Below, piece after piece: positions 32,031 to 43,491 of a stretch of 64,000 nt of DNA. The notes below the pieces were generated by a model that had not been told where the DNA came from, did not search any database, and saw only the letters and a program-made list of their open reading frames with translations. Positions within the stretch are counted from its first letter, which is position 1. Each line of letters opens with the position of its first letter. The position numbers were made by a program, and so were the translations under genes. This stretch comes from Alnus glutinosa (taxonomy: Eukaryota > Streptophyta > Magnoliopsida > Fagales > Betulaceae): the NCBI RefSeq assembly GCF_958979055.1, contig NC_084894.1, positions 28,591,616 through 28,655,615 on the forward strand, read 5' to 3'.

Positions 32031-35000
32031 TTACGATGCCAAAACTGGAACTCGCTTGTGCCCTATGAAAGCTTGGCGAAGCATATGATACCCATTCCTA
32101 TAATGCTCAAGAGAAAAACACAGCTGCCTTATAGCCTCTCGTTTCTCTTCTGCTCCTTCGAAGATTACGACTCTTTGCCTCTCAACTTCCTCCTCCAGTT
32201 CTTTGGCTCTTGATCTCAGCTCCCCCACAAATTTACGCGCGCCTTCCATTTCAGTGATCAGCTCCGCCTGTTCGACATGGAATTGCTGCAAATGCTTATC
32301 CATTTGGTCAATCCGATCATCCCTATGACTCACCTCTGCTGTGAGGGTGAGAACTTTTGCATTGAGTTCATCTCTATCTACTTTTAAAGCATCAAGACTT
32401 TTATTCAAATTTTCTATACGATCCCCTCTATCAACAATGTCTGCCTTCAAGTGCTCAATTTCACCCGTAAGTCTCTCCTCTATATATGTCTTTTCAGCCT
32501 TGACCTTTCTGATCTCCTCCTCCAGCAAACGAGCACGACATTCCCATTCTCTGAGCTGCTCCTCCAGACGAGTCCGTTCCTCCAACAATTTAGACATTTC
32601 AGACTTTAACTGTGCTTTTTCAGGAAATATCTTCTGCTCAGCATCCGATACTTCTATTTTCAAATCCCTGACCTCATGATCCCGGTCTGATAAACTAGCT
32701 TTCAACCTTGCAATTCTTTCCTGCAGTTTAGAGACCTCTCTTTTCTCAGTGTTGAGTTTTGTTTTCCAAGTAGCAATTTCTTTATGAGCCAGTTCAAGCT
32801 GAGCCTGAGAACGGCTGGCATTTTCAGAGGATTTACTGTTGTTCTCAAGTTCATGCTTCAAACAAGCAATTTCGTTCTCCGAGTCCTGAAGCTTTTCTTT
32901 GTTCATTCTCAGCTCTTCCACCAGTGCTTTAATCTTGCCATCCCAGTCTAGAACTTCTGATTCTGACTCACCAACCCTTTCTTGAACCTCCAATGCCTGA
33001 TTAATCTCTAAGTCCAGCTCAACCTCTCGTGTCTTGACATCTTCCTGTGTTGATGATCCCAGCTCATACTGGAAATCATTACCGAATTCCAATGACTTAT
33101 ATCTTTGGATCTCAATCTTAAGCCTAGTGATCGCATCTTCTGAAATGCGAATCTTATCATTTGCAATCCTCAGCTCTTGTTCATACCGTGCAATTATAGC
33201 AAGGAGATCCTCAGGAAGTTCGTTTTTCGATCCCCTCAATGAACCATCTGAATTCTCCTCCTGTTGCATCCGGAGCTTCTCTTTCACTTCGCGGAGCTCA
33301 ATCTCCAAGTCAATCATCTTCCTGTTCAGCCCAATATCACCACCGTTCCCTAATAGAACTGAGTAATTGTTGACCGAAGAATCATCAGACTCTGACTCAG
33401 AATCCGTCAATGTGGATGATTCATCTCCCTCTTTCTGGGAAACATCAGAGCTGTTTCCACCAGAGCCAAGGAAGACATCAAAACCAGCAGCTCGGTGGCC
33501 AGATTTACGATGACCCAACCTATGATCAGGAGTAGAGGGCAGTTCCAAACCAGGGTCGGAAATGCCTGAGCGTGGGGATTGGAGCTCTGAGGGAACATTC
33601 TTCCGTAATTCTCCTGTGACATGATCGTAACGCTCAGCCAGTGACCGGTACATGCGGTAGAACTTCTCAACATGAGAGACCAATTCAGGCCTCTTTTGAT
33701 AATACATCTCAGCCTTTTTGGCAAATGAATCTCCATCCTCTTCAATAAGCTTCAACATGCGTTTGATGCTCTGGTCCATATCTGAGGTCAAGGATCGTTT
33801 TGTTATCTTCATGTTCGGCATTTTGGCATAAATCAATTACATCTTTTAACACATTTTGTGATTTATAAGATGCCTGGTTTGAAAACCTAAGGCAGATGGA
33901 ATTGAGGAATACCTACAGCAGTAGGTTAAGGGGAAAAGAAGAGTATGATAATGTCGAACCATTTTCCACAACCCATTTTGAACTAGCTCTTTTCAAGAAC
34001 GTGAAACCAAGTATTTATACTGATAAAACAAAAGCCCGGTCCCCACAGTACAAACAACAGATGTTGTTCAAACAGAACGAAAGAGGTTTCTCCACATCTT
34101 TAGTTTGTGTTCGTGCACACAGGGAATAAAAGGGGACAATGGGAACAAAACAGCATCAGGCAAATATAGTAAAAAGTTACAATCAAACTCAAATTCTTGA
34201 GAACCCACGTGCATTTTATTTGGGTGAAATACCGTAAAAATAGGATAGCCAATGGAGCTAGTCCTAATTATAAAGTTATTACTTGGTCATTGATATCAAA
34301 TTTAGTTAACGATATCTTTGTCTTTTCTCAAATAAGCTTATGTACCTAAAAAATTGTGACCCAAAATAGTGGTAATTAATTTATAAGATCCCTATCTTGA
34401 GATCTCTTTCTTTTGCCTGCCTTTTTAATATGTGGCAGTTATTCATAAAGAGGAGTGAAGGATTAAACCAAAAAGGCCAATGCAACTACTATACAGTGCT
34501 CACCCTCGATATTCTCTGCAAGCCACTTGGAGTTTTTTGGACTAACGTAACTATCCCACCACCAGGAATGAGACTTTCTTGATTCTGTTCTCTTCATATG
34601 CTTATGGGAGTGAACCTGAAATAAAAACCAAACAATATTATGCTGGACACATGAAACACCCAAGTGATGTTCAAACATTCTGCTGACCAGATTTTTTTTT
34701 TTTGTTTGGTGGTCGTTCCTACTCAACATCTTTACTTTGATAATACATATTACATGGACATAATGTTTTGAAGTCCATCATGTCATTGCATAATAATGAA
34801 GCACTTTGTGACGTTGATAACCAAGAGTACAGGCTTTGGAAATAGCCTCATAATTAGGTAGCTAGGATAGGATGAAGAGAACTTCAAGCAAAAGAAGAAG
34901 AAAAAAGAAAGAATAGAAAGGCCAAAACTTAATTCCTCAAATATCTTGCAAAATATATAACTTATTCAAAGTTTCACAAGGACACAAGGATTAAATCAGA

Positions 35001-35114
35001 CTTGGTTTAAATGAAAAAACTAGTTTTTCAGTTATCCCAGCTTGCAGAAAAATAAAACTGCAAAGCGAGGAAGATGTTTACCGGAGATTCAGTTCTTGTG
35101 GAAGAACTAGCCAT
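32031..35114 (-). CDS. NET4: NETWORKED 4-type actin-binding protein
   Basis: Plant-specific actin-membrane adaptor; NET4 proteins link F-actin to the tonoplast through RABG3 GTPases. Exons on the minus strand: 35114-35082 (33 nt), 34615-34504, 33781-32031, giving 631 residues with phases 0 and 1. The NAB actin-binding domain runs from about residue 28 (SWWWDSYVSPKNSKWL) into exon 3 (MDQSIKRMLKLIEEDGDSFA, YYQKRPELV, RYDHVTGEL). A Ser/Asp-rich linker and long coiled coils follow (about 180-590). The C-terminal IRQ-type motif REAIRQLCFSLEHYRNGY is visible. The protein is somewhat longer than I recall for Arabidopsis NET4A/B. The tiny first exon (MASSSTRTESP) was placed by phase and splice sites and is the least certain part. 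A non-coding 5' exon may lie near 36420-36600. Confidence 0.92.
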
Positions 35115-37670
35115 TTGCTAAGTTAGTGGAAATTGGGCTGACTGATATGAATTAACCTGAATTCGAATATGAAAGAAATTAGCTTAGAAATGTTACATGC
35201 CACTGACCACAGCATTACTGATTACATCAACAACATTTCCGAGTCATGAATGGTATAATAATTCTGGAAACTGTCAAAAATCGATAATCCCAATACTATT
35301 TTTAGAAGATTCTATATGAAGTAAGACTTAATCAAAAACTGTCTACTAAATGATGGACACTAGATTCAGTTCTCCTACAAATGCATGTCATTAAAAAATA
35401 TTTAAGTCTTTCAATGAATAAAGGCCTGTAATATGAACGATAACAAAGAGAAAAATGTGAATTGGATTCTTCCTTTTATAGAAACATCAATATCATTTTT
35501 TGACTTACATATGTAAGATTATTTACAGTGCAAATATAAGTAAAGACACAGATTACTACTTTTATCATATTCTAATACTAAAAATACTCATAATATTTGT
35601 TTTGAATGATAGTGACAATACATAACAAAGGGATCATTAAAAACACAATAGTAATAAAAATAACAAAGGGACTGAAAATGGCCTCCGAGGCCCATTTTGT
35701 GCAGTTAAAAAAGATCAAAACCCATCACCAAATTAAATCTATTTGGGTTAGCTATCAACGTCATGGGGGCCCAAAGGCCCCAAACCCATATTCAACACAC
35801 ACAGAATAATACGGTACAAATATTACAGCTCAGGCTGACAGGTCGGTGGTTGGTTCCCTTTCCCCCCAGGCTTTGAATAACCGATTAAAAAAAAAAAGAA
35901 AAAAGAAAAGAAAAGGCGGGCACAATTTTCTAGATGGAGCGTGGCTTCACGCGCAGCCAAAGCGCGAGGATTTCGGAGCAGTCCTCCGAATTCAGACCCG
36001 AGACGGCCAGCTATGCCCACGCGTTTTGATTAAATTGCAGGCCAACATATTTAATACGAGTAATACTAGTATTAAGCAAAAAAAATAAATACATAAAATT
36101 GGAAAATACCATATTAAATTACAAATATTCCGAACGCCGGCCGAAGAAGTTTGAGTGTTTATCGAAAGAACAATTTTGAGAAGAAGAAAAACGGAAAACA
36201 TCAGATTTCGTTGAATAAAACGGAGGAAGCAAAGCATGGTTTCAAGAGAGAGAGAAGAAAAATTCAAAAACAGCACCAAACAATACACAAGCTCTACATT
36301 GAACTGCAAATGAGAAAACTTGAAGAACGGAATTATATATGCAAAGAAAACAAAGCAATTTCGCAGAAACATGAAATATATTTCAGAGAACGTGGAAGGA
36401 AGAAGCTTGATTTACCACGGAAGGGATGGATTGAGCGTCGGAGTGAGCTTTTGTTATTATTGCAGAGCAGAGCTGAATGACGGATCTAATTAGAGATGGT
36501 CTTGTACAGAGCGAGCGAGAGAGAGAGAGAGAGAGAGAGATGTATGTAGAAGACTGAAGAGAGGTATGAGGTGGGAGACACGTGCTTTTCAATCTGGCAT
36601 TCTCACATGGAATTACAAATGGAGCTCAACAAAGTCAAACTCTCTTTATTTTTATTTTGCTATTTATTTAGTTTTTGAATTTGAATAGAGGGCCTTTTTC
36701 ATTTAATTTATTTATTGGACACGGAAAAATATCTGTTCAGATTCATAACACATCGTGGTCACCACATTGCCCCCCACCCACCCATTCTCTAATCAAAATG
36801 GTCATCATTGCATTTTTCAATATTATTGTTATTATATTATATTTTTATTTCATAATTATTTTTATAATTTGGTATGATATTTTTAACTAATTTTGGATTA
36901 ATTTTTATTTTTTTTAAAAAAATAGTTTAAAAATTAATTGTGACGGACACATTACATGATTAGATAATTATAAAATAAACCCATAATATACTTAATTCAA
37001 TAACATTACTTATAGTAATTAAACATGTATATTAAATGTTTATAAATAATAAAATAACTTTTTAAATTATTATTAAACCTGTAATTGATCAAATAATAAT
37101 TTTAATCAAATAGTAATTTTAAAAGTCATCTCATTTTTTAATGAACATAAACACTTAATGAGGACGTTGCATTATACTATGGGAAATATATGTTCAACTT
37201 TTTAAATTTTTATTCTTAAAAATGGTTTTTAAATGATATGATAGCACATTTTTTACAATGATAAATCATTTGAAATTGTAATTGTGATACAAAATTTAAG
37301 AATCACATTTTAAAAAAAAAAATTAAGATGTGGGGCACTTCTCTTACTCCATTACTCATCTCTAAAAATAAATTAATTCAAGCGGCGTGGTCGTTTAATT
37401 CATTTGGCCCGCGATTGTTGTCCAATCCGGATTGAGATGTGCAACAATTAATGCGAAAGAGTTGAAATAAAATGCATTTATTTAAACTATTTAGACACGT
37501 ATCTAACCGAATGAGTCGTATATAATATAATCATTCTCATTATTAATATTAAATTGCCTGATAGATACATCCCAATTGGTCCAGGCCCACTGCCGAAGCC
37601 TACGGATAGAAAAGAAGGGATAGGAGTCACGAGGACACGTGGAAGTACAAGTGAAGTGCAGAGGGAGTGG
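35115..37670. other. intergenic between divergent NET4 and methylesterase genes
   Basis: No gene supported. On the minus strand 36420-36600 looks like a 5' leader: CT-rich, (GA)n at 36517-36540, and a possible donor CCGTG|gtaaat. A G-box CACGTG lies at about 36579. Near 37636 a CACGTG in ACACGTGG (ABRE-like) may belong to the methylesterase promoter. The rest is AT-rich. Confidence 0.45.
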
Positions 37671-37679
37671 CGGATAGAG

Positions 37680-37748
37680 GGGCAGTGCTACGGTGAAGCA
37701 AAGCTTCCGGAATTCATCCGGAAGTTTTGCTTCACCCAAGCATTACCC
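37680..37748. mobile_element. 69-bp MULE-type MITE, copy 1
   Basis: GGGCAGTGCTACGGTGAAGC at the left, GGGTAATGCTTGGGTGAAGC inverted at the right, around a TCCGGAATTCATCCGGA centre. Flanked by perfect 9-bp CGGATAGAG at 37671-37679 and 37749-37757. A 9-bp duplication is the MULE signature; the element is almost one complete hairpin. Confidence 0.85.
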
Positions 37749-37763
37749 CGGATAGAGAGTGAA

Positions 37764-37833
37764 GGAGCAGTGCTACGGAGGAGTAAAACATCCGGAATCC
37801 ATCCGGAAATTTTACTTCATCTAAGCTTTACCC
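37764..37833. mobile_element. 70-bp MULE-type MITE, copy 2
   Basis: Same family as the copy just upstream: GGAGCAGTGCTACGGAGGAG ... CTAAGCTTTACCC with a TCCGGAATCCATCCGGA centre. Flanked by GAGAGTGAA (9-11 bp identical) on both sides (from 37755 and from 37834). Its left duplication overlaps the right duplication of copy 1, so the two integrated 16 bp or less apart. The methylesterase start codon is only 19 bp further on. Confidence 0.85.
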
Positions 37834-37852
37834 GAGAGTGAAGGGGTAGGGC

Positions 37853-39863
37853 ATGGGGCGTGGTGAAACGCCGAGTAGTAGAGTGAGGCCGCAGTTCGTT
37901 CTAGTCCACGGCGCAGGGCATGGGGCGTGGTGCTGGTACAAGATCCGGTCTCTGTTGGAGACGTCAGGCCACGAGATCACGTGCCTCGATCTTAAAGGTT
38001 CAGGAATTGATCCATCAGATCCCAATACCATCTTCACTTTGGAAGACTATGATCAGCCTCTTGCTAACTTCTTATCCAACTTGCCCCAAAATCAAAAGGT
38101 ACATATACATATATATATACATCCTGTCCGTTGCAATGAGCCAATGAGGACATTGATCGAAGGATAGAGATTTGTTCTGGTAGTAGTAATTTGAACAGTG
38201 AAGGTTCTCTCGCTCAAGAACAAGAAGATTTGGAGCTGTTGTAATGGTCTCTTATATTAGGATTTATTGAAATCGGTATTTGCTTAATTGGTAGGTAATA
38301 TTGGTGGGACATAGTGCGGGAGGTCTGAGCCTGACGGACGCAATACACAGGTTCCCTCACAAAATTCACATGGCCATATACGTTGCAGCCAACATGTTGA
38401 GGCATGGTTTCTCCACGGATCAAGATCGCAAAGATGTAACATTTCTTCTTCTTCATATATTTTTCAACTAAGTAAGCTTGCCCCATGAGATCGACAATGG
38501 AGGCTTTTTTATTTATCTTTTGTCCTTTCCTTTTCTATGGTTACTCGGAATCAGTACCAATTTCAAGTCAAGCTTTAAGAAAATTAAAAGGCGTTTCACT
38601 TTTGAATCTCCCTCTAGTAATTAAAAAGGCTCCGAACCAGATGGCTAACTACTTTGCCTTTTGTATTGAGATATGCAGGCTGAGCCAGATTTATCAAGTT
38701 ATGGGAATGTTAGTGAGATAGAATATGGGATGGGCCCTGATGAGGCTCCTACAAGTGTCATAATGAAAGAGCAGTTTCGACGCCAAATACTGTATAATAT
38801 GAGCCCTAAAGAGGTAATCATTTTTCTTCATCCGTTTAATCGGTACTGATGGAACTGCTCATAACTCAAAAGTAGGTAGCTTTTGATGCTCTCATGCCCT
38901 AAACGCACTTACATATATATATATATATATATATATATGGACCACTAACTATCTTTCGAGGATCTTAAAAAAAAATGGTATATATGTATATCACATGGGA
39001 GAAGAGAAATGCTAGGAGTGCTCTCACATTTACACCGCGGGTAATACTTGGGAGAAGCATTTTTTTCGGAATTCATCCGGAAAAAAGTGCTTCTTCACGG
39101 CACACTTGTAATTATAGTAATTACAAGTGTGCCATGGATTCCGGAAATAGTGCTTCTCCCTACCACTGCTCCCACGGGTAATTACATGATCATGTTGTTG
39201 TAGCTGCGATGTGGTATTGTCAAGTTAGTTTAAAAAATAATAATAATAAAAAGAAATTCACATCCGTTTGAAAATTGGATGCATCTTGTCAGTCTAGAAT
39301 CTTGTTTATTTCTACATATATACGTGACTGCCATACCAGGGAGTAAGCTTGTGAGTGTCCCCTTCCAACGCGCGGGTGAATCTCTTGGAAGAGGTTTTTT
39401 TTTTTTTTTTGGATGAATTCTCTTGGAAGAGGTTGTGCAGCCTATTCGTCATGAACAGATATCTCTCATGAAAATCTGTGAGGGTACGGTGTGAATGTGT
39501 GAATGTGTGAATTGTGATGACACTTCACAAACCATAATGACGTGGGTATTAGTAACTTGAGCTACATACATGCATAATGATCAGGACGCCATCTTAGCAT
39601 CAATGCTTCTTCGAGCTGCACCGGTGAGAGCATTTAGAGGAGCTCGTTTCGTAGGAGGAGCAGATGCTGATAGAGTGCCTCGCATATACATCAAGACAAT
39701 GCACGATCGAGTTCTCAAGCCTGAGCAACAAGATGCTTTGATCAAAAGGTGGCCGCCATTCAAAGTCTTTGTTTTAGAGAGTGATCACAGCCCCTTCTTC
39801 TCCACCCCCTCTGCGCTCTTTGCCTTTCTACTTGAAGCAGCAGCTTCCGTCAATTGCATTTAA
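37853..39863 (+). CDS. MES17: methylesterase, MES17-like alpha/beta hydrolase
   Basis: Hydrolyses methyl esters of plant signals; the closest family I recognise is MES17, which acts on methyl-IAA. Exons 37853-38098, 38295-38435, 38679-38813, 39585-39863, all phase 0, giving 266 residues. Oxyanion-side motif FVLVHGAGHGAWCWYK (about 15-30), nucleophile elbow VGHSAGG with Ser89, acid Asp215 in TMHDRVLKPEQQ, His242 in ESDHSPFFSTP. No signal peptide, so cytosolic. All catalytic residues are intact. The start at 37853 is the first ATG after the MITE pair; the N-terminus is shorter than in Arabidopsis MES17, so the leader may have been remodelled by those insertions. Confidence 0.92.
38911..38938. 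repeat. (TA)n microsatellite in methylesterase intron 3
   Basis: About 14 AT units. Confidence 0.9.
39039..39173. mobile_element. relative of the twin MITEs, in methylesterase intron 3
   Basis: Ends GGGTAATACTTGGGAGAAGC and, inverted, GGGAGCAGTGGTAGGGAGAAGC, with the same CGGAATTCATCCGG centre. A second palindrome, GGCACACTTGTAATTA / TAATTACAAGTGTGCC (39098-39133), interrupts it. No exact flanking duplication seen, so it is older or rearranged. Confidence 0.65.
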
Positions 39864-41233
39864 TTTTGCGTGTGTTCAGCACACGGTGCTTCCTATGGGG
39901 TTATTCATTGCTCAAGAGATAGAGCATGAAAACTAAAGGTTTCATGGAAGGATAGAGATTCCAGCAATTCGGACCGTAAATGTGACAGATTTTATGGGGT
40001 CTCGGGTAACTGAGTAGTCCCCTATATTGTTCCAGTCGAATTTCAACATTAATTTTGTAGACGTCTCATGTGTGATTTTTTTATTTTTTTATTTTTTTTA
40101 TTTGGATGAATATTTCATATATTTTTAATGTTGGTAGACTTGTGTTGAAACTAAATCTGTGGTAAAGGAAAACAATATATGGATCCAATTAGATGAAAGC
40201 CAAATCAAAATTAAATTAATTTGTGAAATCGAAATTATGAAAAGGAAGACTTATTGAGATAGAAGCTAGTAGTGCAAAAGTTTTCTTGTGAAGATCTTAT
40301 AGTGCATTTGACTTTCCGGTGCGATTGAGGGAGCGCACTAAAGCATTATCCAGGGAAGTATAAGCACAAATTATAAGGTAATAAGGAAGCAATCTTAAGA
40401 GAGATTAAGATAGAGATAGTACAGTAATTAACAACATATAAACATAGCCGGTGTTTGTTTCGACGTAAAATAATGGGAAAAAAATTCGTCCTAAGCAAAC
40501 AACGAAAATCAATTATGATATTATTGTAAGGGTTTTAAAAAAAAAAAAAAAAAAAAAATGTACAATGTCAAAGTGTCAGATTGGCCTCGTAAAAAAAGGT
40601 AAGATGGATCGAGGCATGAAAAAATAGAATTTCTCTTATTTTTAGGTGCTCAATCAAACAATGGAAAATCAATGATTATTTTTCTCAAAAACATTTTCAA
40701 TCTAAAAATATTTTTGTTTAAAATATAATTTTACGCGACCTATTAATCTCAAGCTCAACCTAACAAAGCCAACGATAACATGATATAAAAAGGATCCAAT
40801 TCTGTGTTTTTTCATGCGCCAGATCAAACGAACCTAGGCCGTACAAACCCACTTTAACAATGTTGGGATGAAAGACGGAAAATACATACATAAATACTTG
40901 GCAGTTAGCATGCAATCACAATGTTCACCTCTTAATATCCGACCGTAATGTCCAAAACTAGCTGTTTCAGGATGTCTACTACTTTGTCTTTGTCTTCTTA
41001 TCCTCGGTTATGTCATAAAATTGCTCCATATATTCTCCGGATCAGGATATACTGAAAAGGCAACAAAAAAAAAATTCCTTAGTTCTAAGCCCCTATCTTT
41101 TGTTTCTTATTCTCGTATTATAGCCATATATAAATACCTCATCAAGGTTGTTCCAAGTGCTTCCATGCAAGAATCTTCTCTCAGGTTTAACAAGAAAAAA
41201 ATTTCAGGAGGCACAGACACTTTGTCCCAAGGG
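39864..41233. other. intergenic
   Basis: Methylesterase 3' UTR followed by AT-rich DNA with an A run near 40540-40558. The segment 40446-40675 has weak terminal similarity (GGTGTTTGTTTCGACG / CATTGTTTGATTGAGC inverted) and may be an old MITE. TATATAAATA at 41127-41136 is a good TATA box for the next gene. Confidence 0.45.
41127..41136 (+). promoter_or_regulatory. TATA box of the DUF7731-like gene
   Basis: TATATAAATA about 100 bp upstream of the chosen start codon. Transcription would begin near 41160, close to an upstream in-frame ATG at 41165. Confidence 0.5.
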
Positions 41234-42423
41234 ATGGAGGATTACAGGAGCCTTTGTGGCAGGGTCGGGTTTCTTTGCTTCTTTTTGGGGATTTTCCTCC
41301 TAATCGGCCACGTCAAAGCTGAAAGTCAATTCTCTTTCCATTTCATTTTTACAATTTGAAGTGTTTTTATTTTCTGTTTTTTGTTTATGTTCTCAAGACA
41401 AATACATTAACAAACAACTCAAAACACATCAAAAACCCAAAAAAAAAAAAAGAAAAAAAAAAAGGTTTTCGCCTTTATCAGTCACATTAGAACACTTTTT
41501 CAAATAAAAAAAAAATCCCCAAAAACAAATTAACAAACATACCCTGTCGAAATATGATTAATAGGAACTAATTGATGATGATGCAACTAATTATTTGTGT
41601 TATATAATACATAGTTTGTGAAGAATAACTAATGACTTTGTACTGATTGTGTGCTTTCAGATATAACAAACCCTCGGGCGAATGTAAATCTAGGCCCAAT
41701 CCAAGGGTGGAGAAGTGCTTATTACTGTTTGATGAATGTAAGCCATATCTTACATGTTTAGGCACTTCCAAATGAAATAAGAATGACAATTTTTAACACG
41801 GCTCACGAACTCGATACGAAATTAACGGGTTAGAGTTGATGAATCTAACCGGTTCAATTAAATTAGTCGGATTACGATTAATTTATACTCACGTCTTGCC
41901 ACGACACAAACCAACACGCAAATTCGAATTTGTTTAAAAGTTTTAAGCTCTTTGGGTTTTTTTTGTGATCCGTGTTTAATTAGATATCGAAGCAGCAGTG
42001 TTTAGACAAGGACGTGCTGTCAGATAGAGGGTTGGTCGACGTTCCCCTGAACGAGGTAGAAGAGTACTGCAAGCCAGAAGGGTGCCGCGACCACACCCTC
42101 GCTGTGCTCAAATGTATCTATGACGTGAAACCTGACTTTTGGTTCGCAAATAAGGCCACCGTAAAGGTCCTCAATGAAACCATTACCAACGGATGCTCTG
42201 CTTCTGCAGGTACTGTTTCCTCTTCCAAGGAATGGGAACTGCATTTTGGCTTGATTTTCTTGTCATGATATGATTTTTTTTAGCGACATAAACTGAGAAA
42301 TATTTGGGTGCTTCAACTGCAGCTTTTTCTACGGTTCATTACAGCAGTGCAATAAAGGTATACCAGAAAGCATACATGTCATTTATTTCAACATTAGTCT
42401 TCATAGCCATCTTCAACCTGTAG
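41234..42423 (+). CDS. secreted Cys-rich protein, DUF7731-like, probably GPI-anchored
   Basis: Function unknown. Exons 41234-41324, 41661-41737, 41984-42209, 42323-42423; phases 1, 0, 1 close to 164 residues. A hydrophobic signal peptide (GFLCFFLGIFLLIGHVKA) is followed by a mature domain with six cysteines (SAYYCLMN, KQQCLDKD, EEYCKPEGC, VLKCIYD, NGCSAS), three N-glycosylation sites (NIT, NIS, NET) and a hydrophobic C-terminal tail (SFISTLVFIAIFNL) as in GPI-anchored proteins. The pattern EYC..GC...VLKCI......F.NKATV......I..GC fits plant DUF7731 proteins as I remember them. The first donor (A|GTCAAT) is weak. An in-frame ATG at 41165 would add 23 residues before the signal. Confidence 0.75.
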
Positions 42424-43016
42424 AAGTCTACTATATGAGGGGAAGCAAGGGTGTTGTCACTGAAGAAATAAATTCTGCTTCCAAACAAGGATCTGTGTAC
42501 TCCAATAATTTGAGCACTATGAATGTCAGTTTATCAGCAATCGAAAGAACTATATCAGGTCTCAATACAAGATATCATACTAGATTTCATTCCAATATAA
42601 CCAATCACCACAAACAATATCATGTCTCAATACAAGATATCACAAGTAAATTGGGAATTGTCACTCAATATCCCATAGCTACATCGATGCAATTGGCAAA
42701 AAAAATTGATTCATTACAAAGAAATGAGGTAAGAACCCAATGGGCTGCGGGCACATGCAGGTTGACAGGCGGCAAAAAACTATCATGTGAAAGGGTTGCA
42801 GTCCTCGGAATCCAAGCAAATAATTCAAACCAGTAGTGGTAGAACTATATTATCAAGTAGTAAAATAACTATCTCCACGTCTGAATTCCATACAAAAAGA
42901 TGCAATTATTCACTTCTACTTAAAACAAAGGTTAACTAGTAAACAGACACAAAACTCATTGTTCAACGAACAACTCAACTATGAGTTGCCAGCTAGAAAA
43001 ATGGCAACAGGCCAGA
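42424..43016. other. spacer between convergent genes
   Basis: 3' regions of the DUF7731-like gene (+) and eIF2-beta (-). The 133-codon plus frame (42435-42836) starts right after the stop and shows no family match. A duplicated segment with ACAAGATATCA (42567 and 42633) suggests a local duplication rather than coding. Confidence 0.5.
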
Positions 43017-43452
43017 TTATGTTCCTGCGGTCCTACGGCCAACACGAGCAACAAAACCAGCTTTAATCGGAGCAACTGATCGTCCAGAACCACACTGCAA
43101 AAGTAAAAGATCAAAAGAAGCAAATAAATAGGAGTATAAAATAGTCTTTAGAGGGAAAAAAGAAAACAAAACCCCCCACAAGCGTGATGGAAGCCAACAC
43201 AATCTTCACACACTATCACCAACATTGGGTCCAATGGAAGTACCCAAAAGCCAAATCCAGAATCAACAAAATCAGATAGAATGAATATGGTGATCAAATA
43301 AAGGATTTTCTACAACAGCAAATAAGACAGGATAATTGAGAAAGGTAACACGGTTGCAAATAAAAAAAAAATCCATGAAAGTTGTACCCAAACTCAATAA
43401 CACTAGAGTATATGAGTATAGTGACCCAGTTATCTAAGAATAACAAAACTAG

Positions 43453-43491
<39 letters not shown>

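Noticed and set aside
42435-42836. 133-codon plus frame after the DUF7731-like stop
   Set aside because: Starts inside the 3' UTR, contains a local duplication and has no family match.
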